From Planctomycetota bacterium (GTDB lineage: Bacteria; Planctomycetota; UBA1135; GCA-002686595), in the NCBI GenBank assembly GCA_020847695.1, contig JADLBP010000133.1:1-55739 (forward strand): a stretch of DNA of 55,739 nucleotides. The letters run 5' to 3'. Within the stretch, counting starts at the first letter, position 1; every line of letters starts with the position of its first letter. A model generated the notes under the pieces. That model did not search any database and was not told the origin of the DNA. It saw nothing but the letters and a program-made list of their open reading frames with translations. Shown in pieces: positions 9,186-16,433 of this stretch. The position numbers and the translations under genes are program-made.

Positions 9186-10298
9186 GTGAGCCCCGAACCC
9201 GCCGCCCAGACGCCTCCGGTGACCTTCGCGGTGCACGCGTGCTCCCGCGACGATCGCGAGGAGCAGGCGCGGCTCTTCAACCAGTGCTTCAAGAAGGCGG
9301 TGACCGCCGCGAACCTGCACTGGCGCTACGACGAGAACCCGCACGGAGCGAGCGTCTCGTTCGTGACCCGGCCGGCCGGTGGTGAGGGCGTCTCGGGCTA
9401 CGCGTGCTCGCCGCGGCGCGCGCTGTCGTTCGGCGACGAGCGCACGCTCGCGCCGGTCGGTGAGACCGGCGACGTGATGACGCATCCGGAGTGGCGCAAG
9501 CGCGGGCTCTTCAGCGACCTCGACCGCGCCGCGATGGCCGCGACCAAGCACCTCGGCTGGCCGTGCGTGTTCGGGCTGCCCAATCGCCGATCCGCGCACA
9601 TCTTCGTCGAGCTCGGTTGGGAAGTGATCGGGTCGGTGCGGCCGTGGACGTTCGTGCTGCGCACCGATGCCGCCGCGCGGCGCGAGCTCGCCGTCGACGG
9701 CCGCGCGCGCGCGTGGCTCGCGCCCTTCACCGCGCGAACCTGCCGCGGGGCGCGCAGGCGCCGCGCGGTGCTCGGCGACGGCTTGCGTACGCTGCCGCTC
9801 GCTCGTTTCCCGCGCGATGTCGAGGCGCTCGCGCGCACGGTCGAGAAGCGCTTCGCGTTCATGATCCGGCGGGACGCGGAGTACCTGAACTGGCGTTTCG
9901 CGAACTCGCCGTCGAAGCTGCACCGCATCGTCGGCGTGTACGACGGCGCCGAGCGCTTCGCGGGCTACGTCGTCGTGCAGGTTCCGCGGCCGGGCGAGCC
10001 GGTCGGGTACCTGGTCGACGTGCTCGCGCACGACGAGCGCGCGCTCGCCGCCGCGCTCGAGACCGGCATCGCGACGCTGGAAAGCGCCGGCGCGTCTTTG
10101 GTGCGCGCGACCGCGATCGACGGCTCGTGGTGGCAGCGCGTGCTCGTCGACGTCGGCTTCCGCGCGCCGAAGCCCGAGAACCACCTGACCGTGATCCTGC
10201 ATCCGCACCAGACGGACCACCCGTTGGTGAAAGCGGCCCGCGACGTGCGCGGCTGGTACTTCACCGACGGCGACCGCGACGACGAAACGATGGGCTGA
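9186..10298 (+). CDS. GNAT-like N-acetyltransferase family protein
   Basis: A GTG start at 9186 gives 370 aa. Residues ~15-170 look like a GNAT fold: the mid-region EWRKRGLFSDLDRAAMAATK corresponds to the acetyl-CoA pyrophosphate loop (R-x-x-G-L/I type), followed by VFGLPNRRSAHIFVELGWEV, a typical GNAT strand/helix with the GF/GW signature. The second half (~200-370) holds another alpha/beta region containing EYLNWRF, a motif common in polysaccharide-cluster acetyltransferases of this length. Probable role: N- or O-acetylation of a sugar in the cluster's glycan. The deacetylase follows after 29 bases, possibly co-transcribed. Confidence 0.65.
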   Translation: MSPEPAAQTPPVTFAVHACSRDDREEQARLFNQCFKKAVTAANLHWRYDENPHGASVSFVTRPAGGEGVSGYACSPRRALSFGDERTLAPVGETGDVMTHPEWRKRGLFSDLDRAAMAATKHLGWPCVFGLPNRRSAHIFVELGWEVIGSVRPWTFVLRTDAAARRELAVDGRARAWLAPFTARTCRGARRRRAVLGDGLRTLPLARFPRDVEALARTVEKRFAFMIRRDAEYLNWRFANSPSKLHRIVGVYDGAERFAGYVVVQVPRPGEPVGYLVDVLAHDERALAAALETGIATLESAGASLVRATAIDGSWWQRVLVDVGFRAPKPENHLTVILHPHQTDHPLVKAARDVRGWYFTDGDRDDETMG

Positions 10299-10327
10299 GC
10301 CCCCCGAGAGCCCGAGAAGATCCCACC

Positions 10328-11389
10328 GTGAAGCACAAGCTCAAGTTGGCCGCGCGCGAGTTCTACGCGCGAGTCCTGTTCCACACCGGCTTGCACGCCG
10401 TCGTCAACGCGGTGATGCCGCGCCGACTGACGATCCTCGCCGGCCACTGCGTCAGCCCGAGCCCGTCGTCGGAGCACCTGCCGAGCGAGATGAAGATCGA
10501 CGTGCACGCGCTCGAGTCGATCCTCGCGTGGTTCAAGGCGCGCTACGACGTCTGCACCATCGGCACGGGAGTCGAGAAGCTCCGCCAAGGCGGCGGCAAG
10601 AGCCTGGTCGCGCTCTCGATGGACGACGGCTACCGCGACAACCACCGCGTGATGCAGCCGATGCTGCAGAAGCTCGGTGTCGGTGCGACCGTGTTCCTCG
10701 AGTCGCGCGCACTCGACGAGCGGCGCGTGAACTGGTCGCACAAGTTCTTCTGGATCCTGACCAAGCTCTCGATCGCCGAGTTCATCCATCGCTACGGCGA
10801 GCTCTGCGAGGACGAGCGCTCGTACCACGTCGCGAACCAGTACGTCACCGAGGGCCGCGAGGATCCCGTCTACCAGTTCAAGCGGCTCCTGAAGTACGAG
10901 ACCGATCCGCACGATCGTGATCGCGTGATCGACCTGATCTTCGCGGAGCAGGGCGGGGACGAGACGCGCCTCGCCGACCTGCTGTACGTCACCTGGGAGG
11001 AAGCGCGCGCGATGCAGGCGGCGGGGATCGAACTGGGCGGCCACACGGTCAGCCACGCGATCCTCTCCAAGCTCGAGCCCGCGGAGGCCGAGCGCGAGAT
11101 CCGCGAAGGCCGCGAATCGCTCAAGAACAACCTCGGGAGCGAGATCCCGACGTTCGCGTATCCGTGGGGGCGGCGCTGGGACTTCAACGAGGCCGCCGAG
11201 GCCGCGGTGACGCGCGCGGGCTTCCGGACGGCGGTGACGATGCACGCGGGCACCAATCGACCGGACACGCCGCCGACGCGCTTGCATCGCTTGGCGATCG
11301 ACGAGAACGCGAAGCTGCACCTGTTGGTCGCCGAAGCGTGCGGCGGCTTCGCGCTCGCGGCGAAGTTCGGGCTCAAGCTCTCGGAGTGA
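10328..11389 (+). CDS. Polysaccharide deacetylase (NodB-like)
   Basis: The GTG at 10328 gives 353 aa. NodB-homology motifs are present: SMDDGYRDNH (catalytic and metal Asp99/Asp100) and a His pair in GGHTVSHAILS, followed by EIREGRESLKNNLG and FAYPWGRRWDF, which is the FAYPxG motif of carbohydrate esterase family 4. An ~85-residue N-terminal extension precedes the catalytic core. The protein would remove acetyl groups from a GlcNAc-type sugar, either during assembly or after export. I see no clear signal peptide. It is the last plus-strand gene before the convergent microprotein operon, whose final stop lies 19 bases away. Confidence 0.85.
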   Translation: MKHKLKLAAREFYARVLFHTGLHAVVNAVMPRRLTILAGHCVSPSPSSEHLPSEMKIDVHALESILAWFKARYDVCTIGTGVEKLRQGGGKSLVALSMDDGYRDNHRVMQPMLQKLGVGATVFLESRALDERRVNWSHKFFWILTKLSIAEFIHRYGELCEDERSYHVANQYVTEGREDPVYQFKRLLKYETDPHDRDRVIDLIFAEQGGDETRLADLLYVTWEEARAMQAAGIELGGHTVSHAILSKLEPAEAEREIREGRESLKNNLGSEIPTFAYPWGRRWDFNEAAEAAVTRAGFRTAVTMHAGTNRPDTPPTRLHRLAIDENAKLHLLVAEACGGFALAAKFGLKLSE

Positions 11390-11407
11390 GGTCGGCCGCG
11401 CCGGTCG

Positions 11408-11533
11408 CTACCGCGGTCCGTAGACGAACGGCGACGGGGCGTCGCTCGAGCGCATCCAGAGGACGAATACGAGCGCGAGCAGCACGAGCGCCGCGACGAT
11501 GTAGAACCCGTTCTCGCGCCAGAAGCTCCGCAT
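11408..11533 (-). CDS. Microprotein A (41 aa), single-TM, DUF5989-like; last of array
   Basis: An ATG at 11533 gives 41 aa: MRSFWRENGFYIVAALVLL, then a hydrophobic stretch, SSDAPSPFVYGPR end. A GGAGG Shine-Dalgarno sequence sits 5 bases upstream, the best ribosome site in the array. The N-terminal FWREN and C-terminal SPFVY match microproteins E and F and the tail of the SGNH protein. Topology is probably a short basic cytoplasmic N-terminus, one transmembrane helix and a short acidic, aromatic C-terminus. It is the promoter-distal end of the minus-strand operon. Function unknown. Confidence 0.7.
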   Translation of the reverse strand: MRSFWRENGFYIVAALVLLALVFVLWMRSSDAPSPFVYGPR

Positions 11534-11552
11534 GCTCGCCTCCGCCGCGCGG

Positions 11553-11717
11553 TCAGCGCAGCGCGTGGTACACAACGCCGCCGCCGCGGCTCTCTTGTGT
11601 CCTCCGCGACGCCACGAGCTCCAGGATCGCGATCCCGAGCACGGCGACGAGCAACGGCGGAAGCACGATCCACGCCCAAGAGTCGGCGAGGACGCGCTTC
11701 GCGTCAGAACGAGCCAT
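11553..11717 (-). CDS. Microprotein B (54 aa), single-TM
   Basis: An ATG at 11717 lies inside the end of microprotein C, a 14-base overlap in another frame that suggests translational coupling. The N-terminus MARSDAKRVLADSWAWIVLP has the shared W-x-W-I-x-x-P motif. A hydrophobic helix, a basic stretch SRRTQESR, a triple glycine and the tail VVYHALR follow. This is the longest and most diverged array member, but it keeps the C-terminal Tyr. No known function. Confidence 0.62.
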   Translation of the reverse strand: MARSDAKRVLADSWAWIVLPPLLVAVLGIAILELVASRRTQESRGGGVVYHALR

Positions 11718-11847
11718 AGCGGATCCCGGCGATCAGCGCATCGTCGTGGGACGTCGCCGCGAGCAGCGCGAGCACGATCAGGAGGCACGCGACCGTCAGC
11801 ATGCAACCCCAGTGCTCGCGCACGAACCGAGCCAGCGACGGGGCCAT
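11704..11847 (-). CDS. Microprotein C (47 aa), single-TM
   Basis: An ATG at 11847 follows the stop of microprotein D by 10 bases. The product starts MAPSLARFVREHWGC, so the RE(N/H)W motif is kept but the second Trp is Cys. A Leu/Ala-rich transmembrane helix, SHDDA, and the tail GIRYGSF follow. The Tyr-x-x-Phe ending parallels YNIF in E, YTIF in D and YTLF in the SGNH protein. Function unknown; annotated from the frame, spacing and family resemblance. Confidence 0.62.
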   Translation of the reverse strand: MAPSLARFVREHWGCMLTVACLLIVLALLAATSHDDALIAGIRYGSF

Positions 11848-11857
11848 CGGCGCGCGC

Positions 11858-11983
11858 TCAGAAGATCGTGTAGACGTCCTTCGCCGCCGGGTCGCCGCCG
11901 AGCAGCCAGACCAGCGCCAAGAGCGCCGTCACCACCGCCAACGGCAGCACGATCCAGACCCAGTTGTCGCGCAGGAACTTCAT
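11858..11983 (-). CDS. Microprotein D (41 aa), single-TM, DUF5989-like
   Basis: An ATG at 11983 gives 41 aa beginning MKFLRDNWVWIVLP and ending KDVYTIF. The order is basic N-terminus, NWxW-I-x-x-P motif, one transmembrane helix, a GGDPAA linker and an aromatic tail, as in E and F. It starts 22 bases after the stop of E. The YTIF end is nearly the same as the YTLF end of the SGNH protein encoded in the same operon. Function unknown. Confidence 0.68.
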   Translation of the reverse strand: MKFLRDNWVWIVLPLAVVTALLALVWLLGGDPAAKDVYTIF

Positions 11984-12005
11984 CGCGCCCGGGTCGGAGC
12001 TCGGC

Positions 12006-12137
12006 TCAGAAGATGTTGTAGACGAACGGCGAGGACTCGTCGCCCGAGAAGAAGAACACCAGCACGGCGAGCACCACGAGCACGATCACGATCGGCCCGG
12101 CGATCCACGCCCAGTTCTCACGGAAGAATTTGCCCAT
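12006..12137 (-). CDS. Microprotein E (43 aa), single-TM, near-duplicate of F
   Basis: An ATG at 12137 gives 43 aa: MGKFFRENWAWIAGP at the N-terminus, a Val/Leu-rich helix, then FSGDESSPFVYNIF. Compared with F, 36 of 42 residues are the same and four of ten differing codons are synonymous by my alignment. This supports purifying selection after a recent tandem duplication rather than noise. The SPFVYNIF tail matches APFIYTLF at the end of the SGNH protein. It starts 27 bases after F's stop. Confidence 0.75.
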   Translation of the reverse strand: MGKFFRENWAWIAGPIVIVLVVLAVLVFFFSGDESSPFVYNIF

Positions 12138-12164
12138 GGGTGTGTGCCTCGAAGGGGGTTGGTC

Positions 12165-12293
12165 TCAGATGTTGTAGATGAACGGTGCGGACTCGTCGCC
12201 CGAGAAGAAGATCACGAGCACGGCGAGCACCACGAGCACGATCACGACCGGCCCGACGATCCACGCCCAGTTTTCGCGAATGAACTTGCCCAT
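12165..12293 (-). CDS. Microprotein F (42 aa), single-TM, near-duplicate of E
   Basis: An ATG at 12293 gives 42 aa beginning MGKFIRENWAWIVGP and ending DESAPFIYNI, lacking the terminal Phe of E. A longer in-frame ORF extends upstream, but the internal ATG is preferred because E starts at the same aligned Met. A 93-base gap separates it from G, the largest gap in the operon, and contains a weak promoter-like site. The predicted shape is a short cationic N-terminus, one membrane helix and an acidic/aromatic tail. Confidence 0.75.
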   Translation of the reverse strand: MGKFIRENWAWIVGPVVIVLVVLAVLVIFFSGDESAPFIYNI

Positions 12294-12324
12294 TGGAGGC
12301 GCCTCGGAAGGCGTCGATCGCTTC

Positions 12325-12353
12325 AAGATACCCCGAAACGTCCGGCGCGCCAC
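12325..12353 (-). promoter_or_regulatory. Weak possible internal promoter in the microprotein array
   Basis: On the minus strand, GTGGCG (12353-12348) and TATCTT (12330-12325) are 17 bases apart, upstream of F. The match to consensus is poor. It is noted only because it lies in the one sizeable gap of the operon and could let F to A be expressed separately. Confidence 0.2.
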
Positions 12354-12386
12354 GCGAGGGCGGGAATCCGGCGACCGAGCCGCGAG

Positions 12387-12530
12387 CTAGTACCCGCATC
12401 CGCAACCGGGCGCGCGCTCCATCAGCCAGCCGTACCCGTACCAACTCGCGAGCGCGAGCCCGACGAGCACCAACGGGCAGAGCGCGAGGAAGGCGAGCGA
12501 ACGGGCCCGGGGTAGCACGCGAGACCTCAC
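12387..12530 (-). CDS. Microprotein G (47 aa), single-TM with CGC tail
   Basis: A GTG start at 12530 overlaps the stop of H (GTGA), as in other coupled genes here, giving 47 aa. The product has a basic N-terminus (RSRVLPRARS), a hydrophobic helix, then SWYGYGWLMERAPGCGCGY. The tail has two Cys separated by Gly and ends in Tyr. It could carry a disulfide, a metal or a lipid, but nothing shows which. Family membership rests on position, size, topology and the terminal Tyr. Confidence 0.55.
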   Translation of the reverse strand: MRSRVLPRARSLAFLALCPLVLVGLALASWYGYGWLMERAPGCGCGY

Positions 12531-12661
12531 CAGCCGTAGGTGCTGCAGAGGTTCACCGGTTCGGTCCACTGGCGATAGACGATCCAGCCCGCGACTCCCA
12601 GGCCCGCCGCGACCAGCGGGCCCAGGATCCGGGCAGCATCCTCTCGCCAGAGGCGGCGCAC
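12527..12661 (-). CDS. Microprotein H (44 aa), single-TM; first of array
   Basis: A GTG start at 12661, 14 bases after the SGNH stop, gives 44 aa: MRRLWREDAARILGPLVAAG, then VAGWIVYRQWTEPVNLCSTYGW. The LWRED and I-L-G-P pieces echo the FWREN and I-V-G-P pieces of A and F. The tail ends S-T-Y-G-W. The start codon is chosen by position, and no ATG is available in frame. It is coupled to G by GTGA. Function unknown. Confidence 0.55.
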   Translation of the reverse strand: MRRLWREDAARILGPLVAAGLGVAGWIVYRQWTEPVNLCSTYGW

Positions 12662-12675
12662 CCGAGCTGCGACGC

Positions 12676-14256
12676 TCAGAAGAGCGTGTAGATGAACGGC
12701 GCGACGAACGGCGAGCTCGCGGCGACGACCAGCAGACTGCCGATCGAGAGCAGCACGACGATCAGCGGCATCAGGTACCAGTGTCCGCGCAGCGTGAACG
12801 ACTTCATCAGCTCCGCGACGGTGCCGACGCGCCGGCCGAGCTTGTAGACGATGAAGCCGATCACGACGAGCACGAAGAGGATGAAGAATATCCGCGAGTA
12901 CTGCGGAGGCAGCATGCCGAGTAGCTTGCTGCCGCCGATCGCGATCGTGAAGATCGCGGCGAGGAACGCGCCGATCTTGAGCGGAGCGAGCGCCTTGTTC
13001 TCGTCGGGGTAGGTCGTGATGAACAGGATCGAGAGGAAGACCCACAGGCCGGCGAACAGGTAGGCCCACGTCGGGATGCCGCCCTCCTCGACGTGATCGG
13101 GCGGCGCGGGCACGGTCGTCGTCGCGACGACGGTCGCCGGGAAGAAGCCTTGACGATCGAGCTCGTCGTGCAGGAAGTGCGCGAACACCCGGTTGCCGTC
13201 GGGGTTCAGGTGCCAGTCGATGTCGTAGTAGAGCTTCTGGCCGCCGGAGGCGACCTGACGCAGGTAGGCGCGCGGGTCGAGCGCGGGGATGCCGAGCTCC
13301 TTCGCGATGCCGAGGAACGTGTCGACCGGCTTGTCCGCCGACCACGCGCCGTTGCCGAGCCCACCGAGGCGCATCTGCGCGAACTTCTCGGCGTACGCGG
13401 CGTCGATCGCGGCGTGGCTCGGGATCGTCACCAGGACGAGTTTCGCGCCGAGCTCGTCGCACTTCTTCTTGAGCGCGATCAACGCGCCCTTGGTGCGGGC
13501 GACGCTGTCGGCGAGGAAGTCGGGCGGCGTCGCGAGCAGCGGGGCGAACTCCTTGCTGATCGGACGGGTCGCGCCGTCGGGCGTGAAGTAGTACTTCTGC
13601 GCCGCGGTGCGATCGGCGACGAACGGCTTCAGCAACAGGCCGATCCCGGAGTTGTCGTACCACGCGCGCGGTCCGACGTCGGCGAGCGTGCCGTTCTCCT
13701 GGGTGCCGTCGGCGCGGAAGACGGGCTTCTGCGTGTCGCGCGCCTCGTAGGTCGACGAGCCGCACCAGAAGATGTCGTTCTCGTACGCGAAGATCGCGAC
13801 GGCATCGGGCTGGAAGTGCGCGCCGTGCTCGAGCAGCCACGCGACCTCTTGGTCGGTCGAGTACGCCTCGCAGCCGGCGTTGACGATCTCGACCTTGCGG
13901 CCCTCGTTCTGCCACCAGCGCTCGAGCACGTCGACGAAGAGGTCCTTGCGATCGACGGTGAAGCCCTGGGTGAACGAGTCGCCGAGCGCGATCACGCGGT
14001 ACGTGCCGGCGGCCTTGCCCGGGCTCGACATCGGATCGTCGGCGAGCCCGTATTGGTTGGTCACGAGCCGGACCGAGTACTCGGGGCCGGAGCGCTTGAG
14101 ATCGAGCTCGGCCCGCTTCTTCCAGCCGAGCTGTTGATCGAACTCGAGCACCAGGGGAGCGGGACCCTTGCCGATCAGTCGCAGGCCGGCCTCGAACACG
14201 CCGAGGCCGATGAGCACACTGATGAGGATCGCGAGGAGGACGTTGATTGCGCGCAT
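12676..14256 (-). CDS. Membrane SGNH hydrolase with C-terminal DUF5989-like tail
   Basis: This 526-aa protein has an N-terminal membrane anchor (residues ~3-25) and an SGNH/GDSL domain: ALGDSFTQG (nucleophile Ser94), AYENDIFW (Asn160 region) and YDIDWHLNPDG with Asp347/His349. The D-x-H spacing resembles the AlgX/AlgJ-type SGNH enzymes that handle O-acetyl groups on exopolysaccharides. Three hydrophobic helices follow at ~397-415, ~428-447 and ~455-471. The last ~45 residues (LRGHWYLMPLIV to SPFVAPFIYTLF) look like DUF5989, the small protein family usually encoded separately beside NodU/SxtI-type carbamoyltransferases. It sits 18 bases after the carbamoyltransferase and heads the microprotein array. 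Confidence 0.8.
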   Translation of the reverse strand: MRAINVLLAILISVLIGLGVFEAGLRLIGKGPAPLVLEFDQQLGWKKRAELDLKRSGPEYSVRLVTNQYGLADDPMSSPGKAAGTYRVIALGDSFTQGFTVDRKDLFVDVLERWWQNEGRKVEIVNAGCEAYSTDQEVAWLLEHGAHFQPDAVAIFAYENDIFWCGSSTYEARDTQKPVFRADGTQENGTLADVGPRAWYDNSGIGLLLKPFVADRTAAQKYYFTPDGATRPISKEFAPLLATPPDFLADSVARTKGALIALKKKCDELGAKLVLVTIPSHAAIDAAYAEKFAQMRLGGLGNGAWSADKPVDTFLGIAKELGIPALDPRAYLRQVASGGQKLYYDIDWHLNPDGNRVFAHFLHDELDRQGFFPATVVATTTVPAPPDHVEEGGIPTWAYLFAGLWVFLSILFITTYPDENKALAPLKIGAFLAAIFTIAIGGSKLLGMLPPQYSRIFFILFVLVVIGFIVYKLGRRVGTVAELMKSFTLRGHWYLMPLIVVLLSIGSLLVVAASSPFVAPFIYTLF

Positions 14257-14274
14257 GGGGAGTCTCGAACTCGC

Positions 14275-16068
14275 TCAGCTGACCATCTGAGTGACGCTGT
14301 CGCCCTCGTGGCGCAGGACGAAGCGCGTCTCGGCGATCTTCTTCTTGGCTTCCTTGCCGACGACGTAGTTGTTCATGAACAGGTAGTCCATGCCCGAGAG
14401 GCTGAACGTGTTGAACGCGTGGCTCGGGTCCTCGACGATCGGCTCGCCCTTCAGGTTGAAGGACGTGTTCATCACCACCGGCACGCCGGTGAGCTCGCCG
14501 AAGCGCTTGATCATCGCGTGGTACGCCGGCGAGACGTCCGGGAACACCGTCTGGAGACGGCCGGAGCCGTCTTCGTGGGTGATGCCGGGCAGCACGCTGC
14601 GCTTCTCGGGGCGCACCGGCGCGACGTAGAGCATGAAGCGCGCGGGGTAATGGCGCGCGGCGTCCGGGATGTCGAAGAAGTCGCTCGCGGCTTCGACCGT
14701 GACGCTCGGAGCGAACGGACGGAAGGGCTCGCGGAACTTGATCGTCGCGTTGAGCTTGTCCTTCATCTCCGCCTTGCGCGGGTCGGCGATGATCGAACGC
14801 GCACCGAGCGCGCGCGGACCCCACTCGAAGCGGCCGCGGAACCAGCCGCAGACCGCGCCGTCGACGAGCTTCTTCGCGACGTAATCGTAGAACTCCTCGT
14901 TCTTCTCGATCTTGGTGAACGGGATGTCGTACTTGCGCAGGAACGCTTCGATCTCGGCGTCGGTGTACTCGCTGCCGAGGTACGGCGTGGTGAGCGCAGG
15001 ACCGCGCGGTTGGTCGAGCACGTGGTTGTACGCCCAGTACGCCGCGCCGACGCAACCGCCGTCGTCGCCCGGCGCCGGGTGCACGTAGATGTCGTCGAAG
15101 ATGTGCTCTTGGTGCCAGATCTTGTAGTTGGCGACCGAGTTCAGCGCGACGCCGCCGGCGAGGCAGAGGTTCTTCATGCCCGTCTCCTTGCGGAGGTAAC
15201 GGGCCATCTTGAAGAGGATCTGCTCGGTGACGACCTGGATCGACGCCGCCATGTCGCAGTAGTACGGATCGAGCGACTTGTCGCCGAGCTTCGGATCGCG
15301 CGCGGGCTTGCCGAAGTGCTTGCCGAACTCCTGCTCGAGCGTGTTGTCGCGCGAGTAGTGGTAGGCGAAGTACTTCATGTCGTGCCAGAGCGACCCGTCT
15401 TCCGCGACGTCGATGATCTCGTAGATCTTGTCGACGTAGCGCGGCTTGCCGTACGGGTGCATGCCCATCAGCTTGTACTCGCCTTCGTTGATCTCGAAGC
15501 CGCAGTACGCGGTGAACGCGGAGTACAGGAGACCGAGCGAGTGCGGGAAGCGCAGCTCCTTGATGATCTCGATCTTGTTGCCCTTGCCGACGCCCATCGT
15601 CGCCGTCGACCACTCGCCGGCGCCGTCGACCGTCAGGATCGCCGACTCCTTGAAGTGCGACGTGTAGTAGCTCGACGCCGCGTGCGACATGTGGTGGTCG
15701 CAGAAGAGCAGCTTCGAGTTGGGGACGCCGATGCGCTTCTGCATCATCGACTTGATCCACAGCTTGTCGCTGATCCAGCGCTGCATCGATTCGCGGAACA
15801 CCGCCGACGAGCGCGGGAACGTGCTCATCGCGCTGATCAGCATCCGCTCGAACTTCACGAACGGCTTCTCGTAGAACACGACGTAGTCGACGTCGTCGAT
15901 CGTGATCCCGCCCATCTTCAGGCAGAAGTCGATCGCGAGCCCGGGGAAGCCCGAGTCGTGCTTCACGCGGCTGAAGCGCTCTTCCTCCGCGGCGGCGACG
16001 AGCACGCCGTCCTTGACGAGGGCGGCCGAGGAGTCGTGGTAATAGAAGGAGAGTCCGAGGATGTTCAT
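14275..16068 (-). CDS. NodU/CmcH/SxtI-type O-carbamoyltransferase
   Basis: This 597-aa protein is of standard family length. The Kae1-like N-terminal domain has GLSFYYHDSSAAL, EEERFSRVKHDSGFP, the metal-binding HHMSHAASSYY (His125-His129) and TVDGAGEW. The C-terminal YrdC-like domain has GWFRGRFEWGPRALGARS, the signature of carbamoyl-adenylate transfer. The enzyme makes carbamoyl-AMP from carbamoyl phosphate and ATP and transfers the carbamoyl group to a hydroxyl. The acceptor here is unknown; given the surroundings, a sugar of a surface glycan or glycolipid is likely. Its ATG directly abuts the stop of the 69-aa membrane protein. Confidence 0.92.
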   Translation of the reverse strand: MNILGLSFYYHDSSAALVKDGVLVAAAEEERFSRVKHDSGFPGLAIDFCLKMGGITIDDVDYVVFYEKPFVKFERMLISAMSTFPRSSAVFRESMQRWISDKLWIKSMMQKRIGVPNSKLLFCDHHMSHAASSYYTSHFKESAILTVDGAGEWSTATMGVGKGNKIEIIKELRFPHSLGLLYSAFTAYCGFEINEGEYKLMGMHPYGKPRYVDKIYEIIDVAEDGSLWHDMKYFAYHYSRDNTLEQEFGKHFGKPARDPKLGDKSLDPYYCDMAASIQVVTEQILFKMARYLRKETGMKNLCLAGGVALNSVANYKIWHQEHIFDDIYVHPAPGDDGGCVGAAYWAYNHVLDQPRGPALTTPYLGSEYTDAEIEAFLRKYDIPFTKIEKNEEFYDYVAKKLVDGAVCGWFRGRFEWGPRALGARSIIADPRKAEMKDKLNATIKFREPFRPFAPSVTVEAASDFFDIPDAARHYPARFMLYVAPVRPEKRSVLPGITHEDGSGRLQTVFPDVSPAYHAMIKRFGELTGVPVVMNTSFNLKGEPIVEDPSHAFNTFSLSGMDYLFMNNYVVGKEAKKKIAETRFVLRHEGDSVTQMVS

Positions 16069-16278
16069 CTAGCCCTGCTTGCGCGCAGCTTGCACGGTTT
16101 CGTTCTTGGCTTCCCAGGCGGTCCAGTTGCCGTCCTTCCGACGCGCGATGTGCAGCGGGTCGGCGACCAGGCGGTACAGGATCGCGAACGGCCCGAGCAG
16201 GCCGAAGTACAGCACGAAGAGGAGCACGCGAGAGAGCATGCTCCCGAAGCGCTCGGTGAACTGGATGAAGGCTTTCAT
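16069..16278 (-). CDS. SxtJ-like small membrane protein (69 aa)
   Basis: The ATG at 16278 gives 69 aa: an amphipathic start, a hydrophobic stretch VLLFVLYFGLLGPFAILYRL, then ADPLHIARRKDGNW. This pattern (YF.LLGP...RL..DPL..+...W) resembles the C-terminal end of SxtJ-family membrane proteins, which are ~130 aa and sit beside SxtI-type carbamoyltransferases. If so, this is a short version lacking the first helices. Those helices may instead be present in the SGNH protein. It is the first gene of the operon, behind a promoter-like site at 16434-16462. Confidence 0.7.
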   Translation of the reverse strand: MKAFIQFTERFGSMLSRVLLFVLYFGLLGPFAILYRLVADPLHIARRKDGNWTAWEAKNETVQAARKQG

Positions 16279-16433
16279 GCTGGGGGGGAGGTGGGCTGCT
16301 TGGAGCCGCCTGGCGAGGCCTTGGGACCGAGCCTCCTCGATGTCCGGCCCGTCCGCTGTGGGAGCGGTGGGCAGGAACCGTGCGCCGCCGGAGGTCGCGA
16401 TTCGACCCCAGGCGGCAGCTCGGAGGGCAAAGA

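Noticed and set aside
12527..15760. A 1077-codon open frame on the minus strand covering the SGNH and carbamoyltransferase genes
   Set aside because: It is a shadow of those genes in another frame, with Arg/Ala/Asp-rich composition typical of GC-rich frame artefacts. Only its last 44 codons are taken as microprotein H.
11408..16278. Saxitoxin biosynthesis gene cluster
   Set aside because: Only the carbamoyltransferase and SxtJ/DUF5989-like partners are present. No sxtA, amidinotransferase or other toxin genes are seen, and these partners are widespread.
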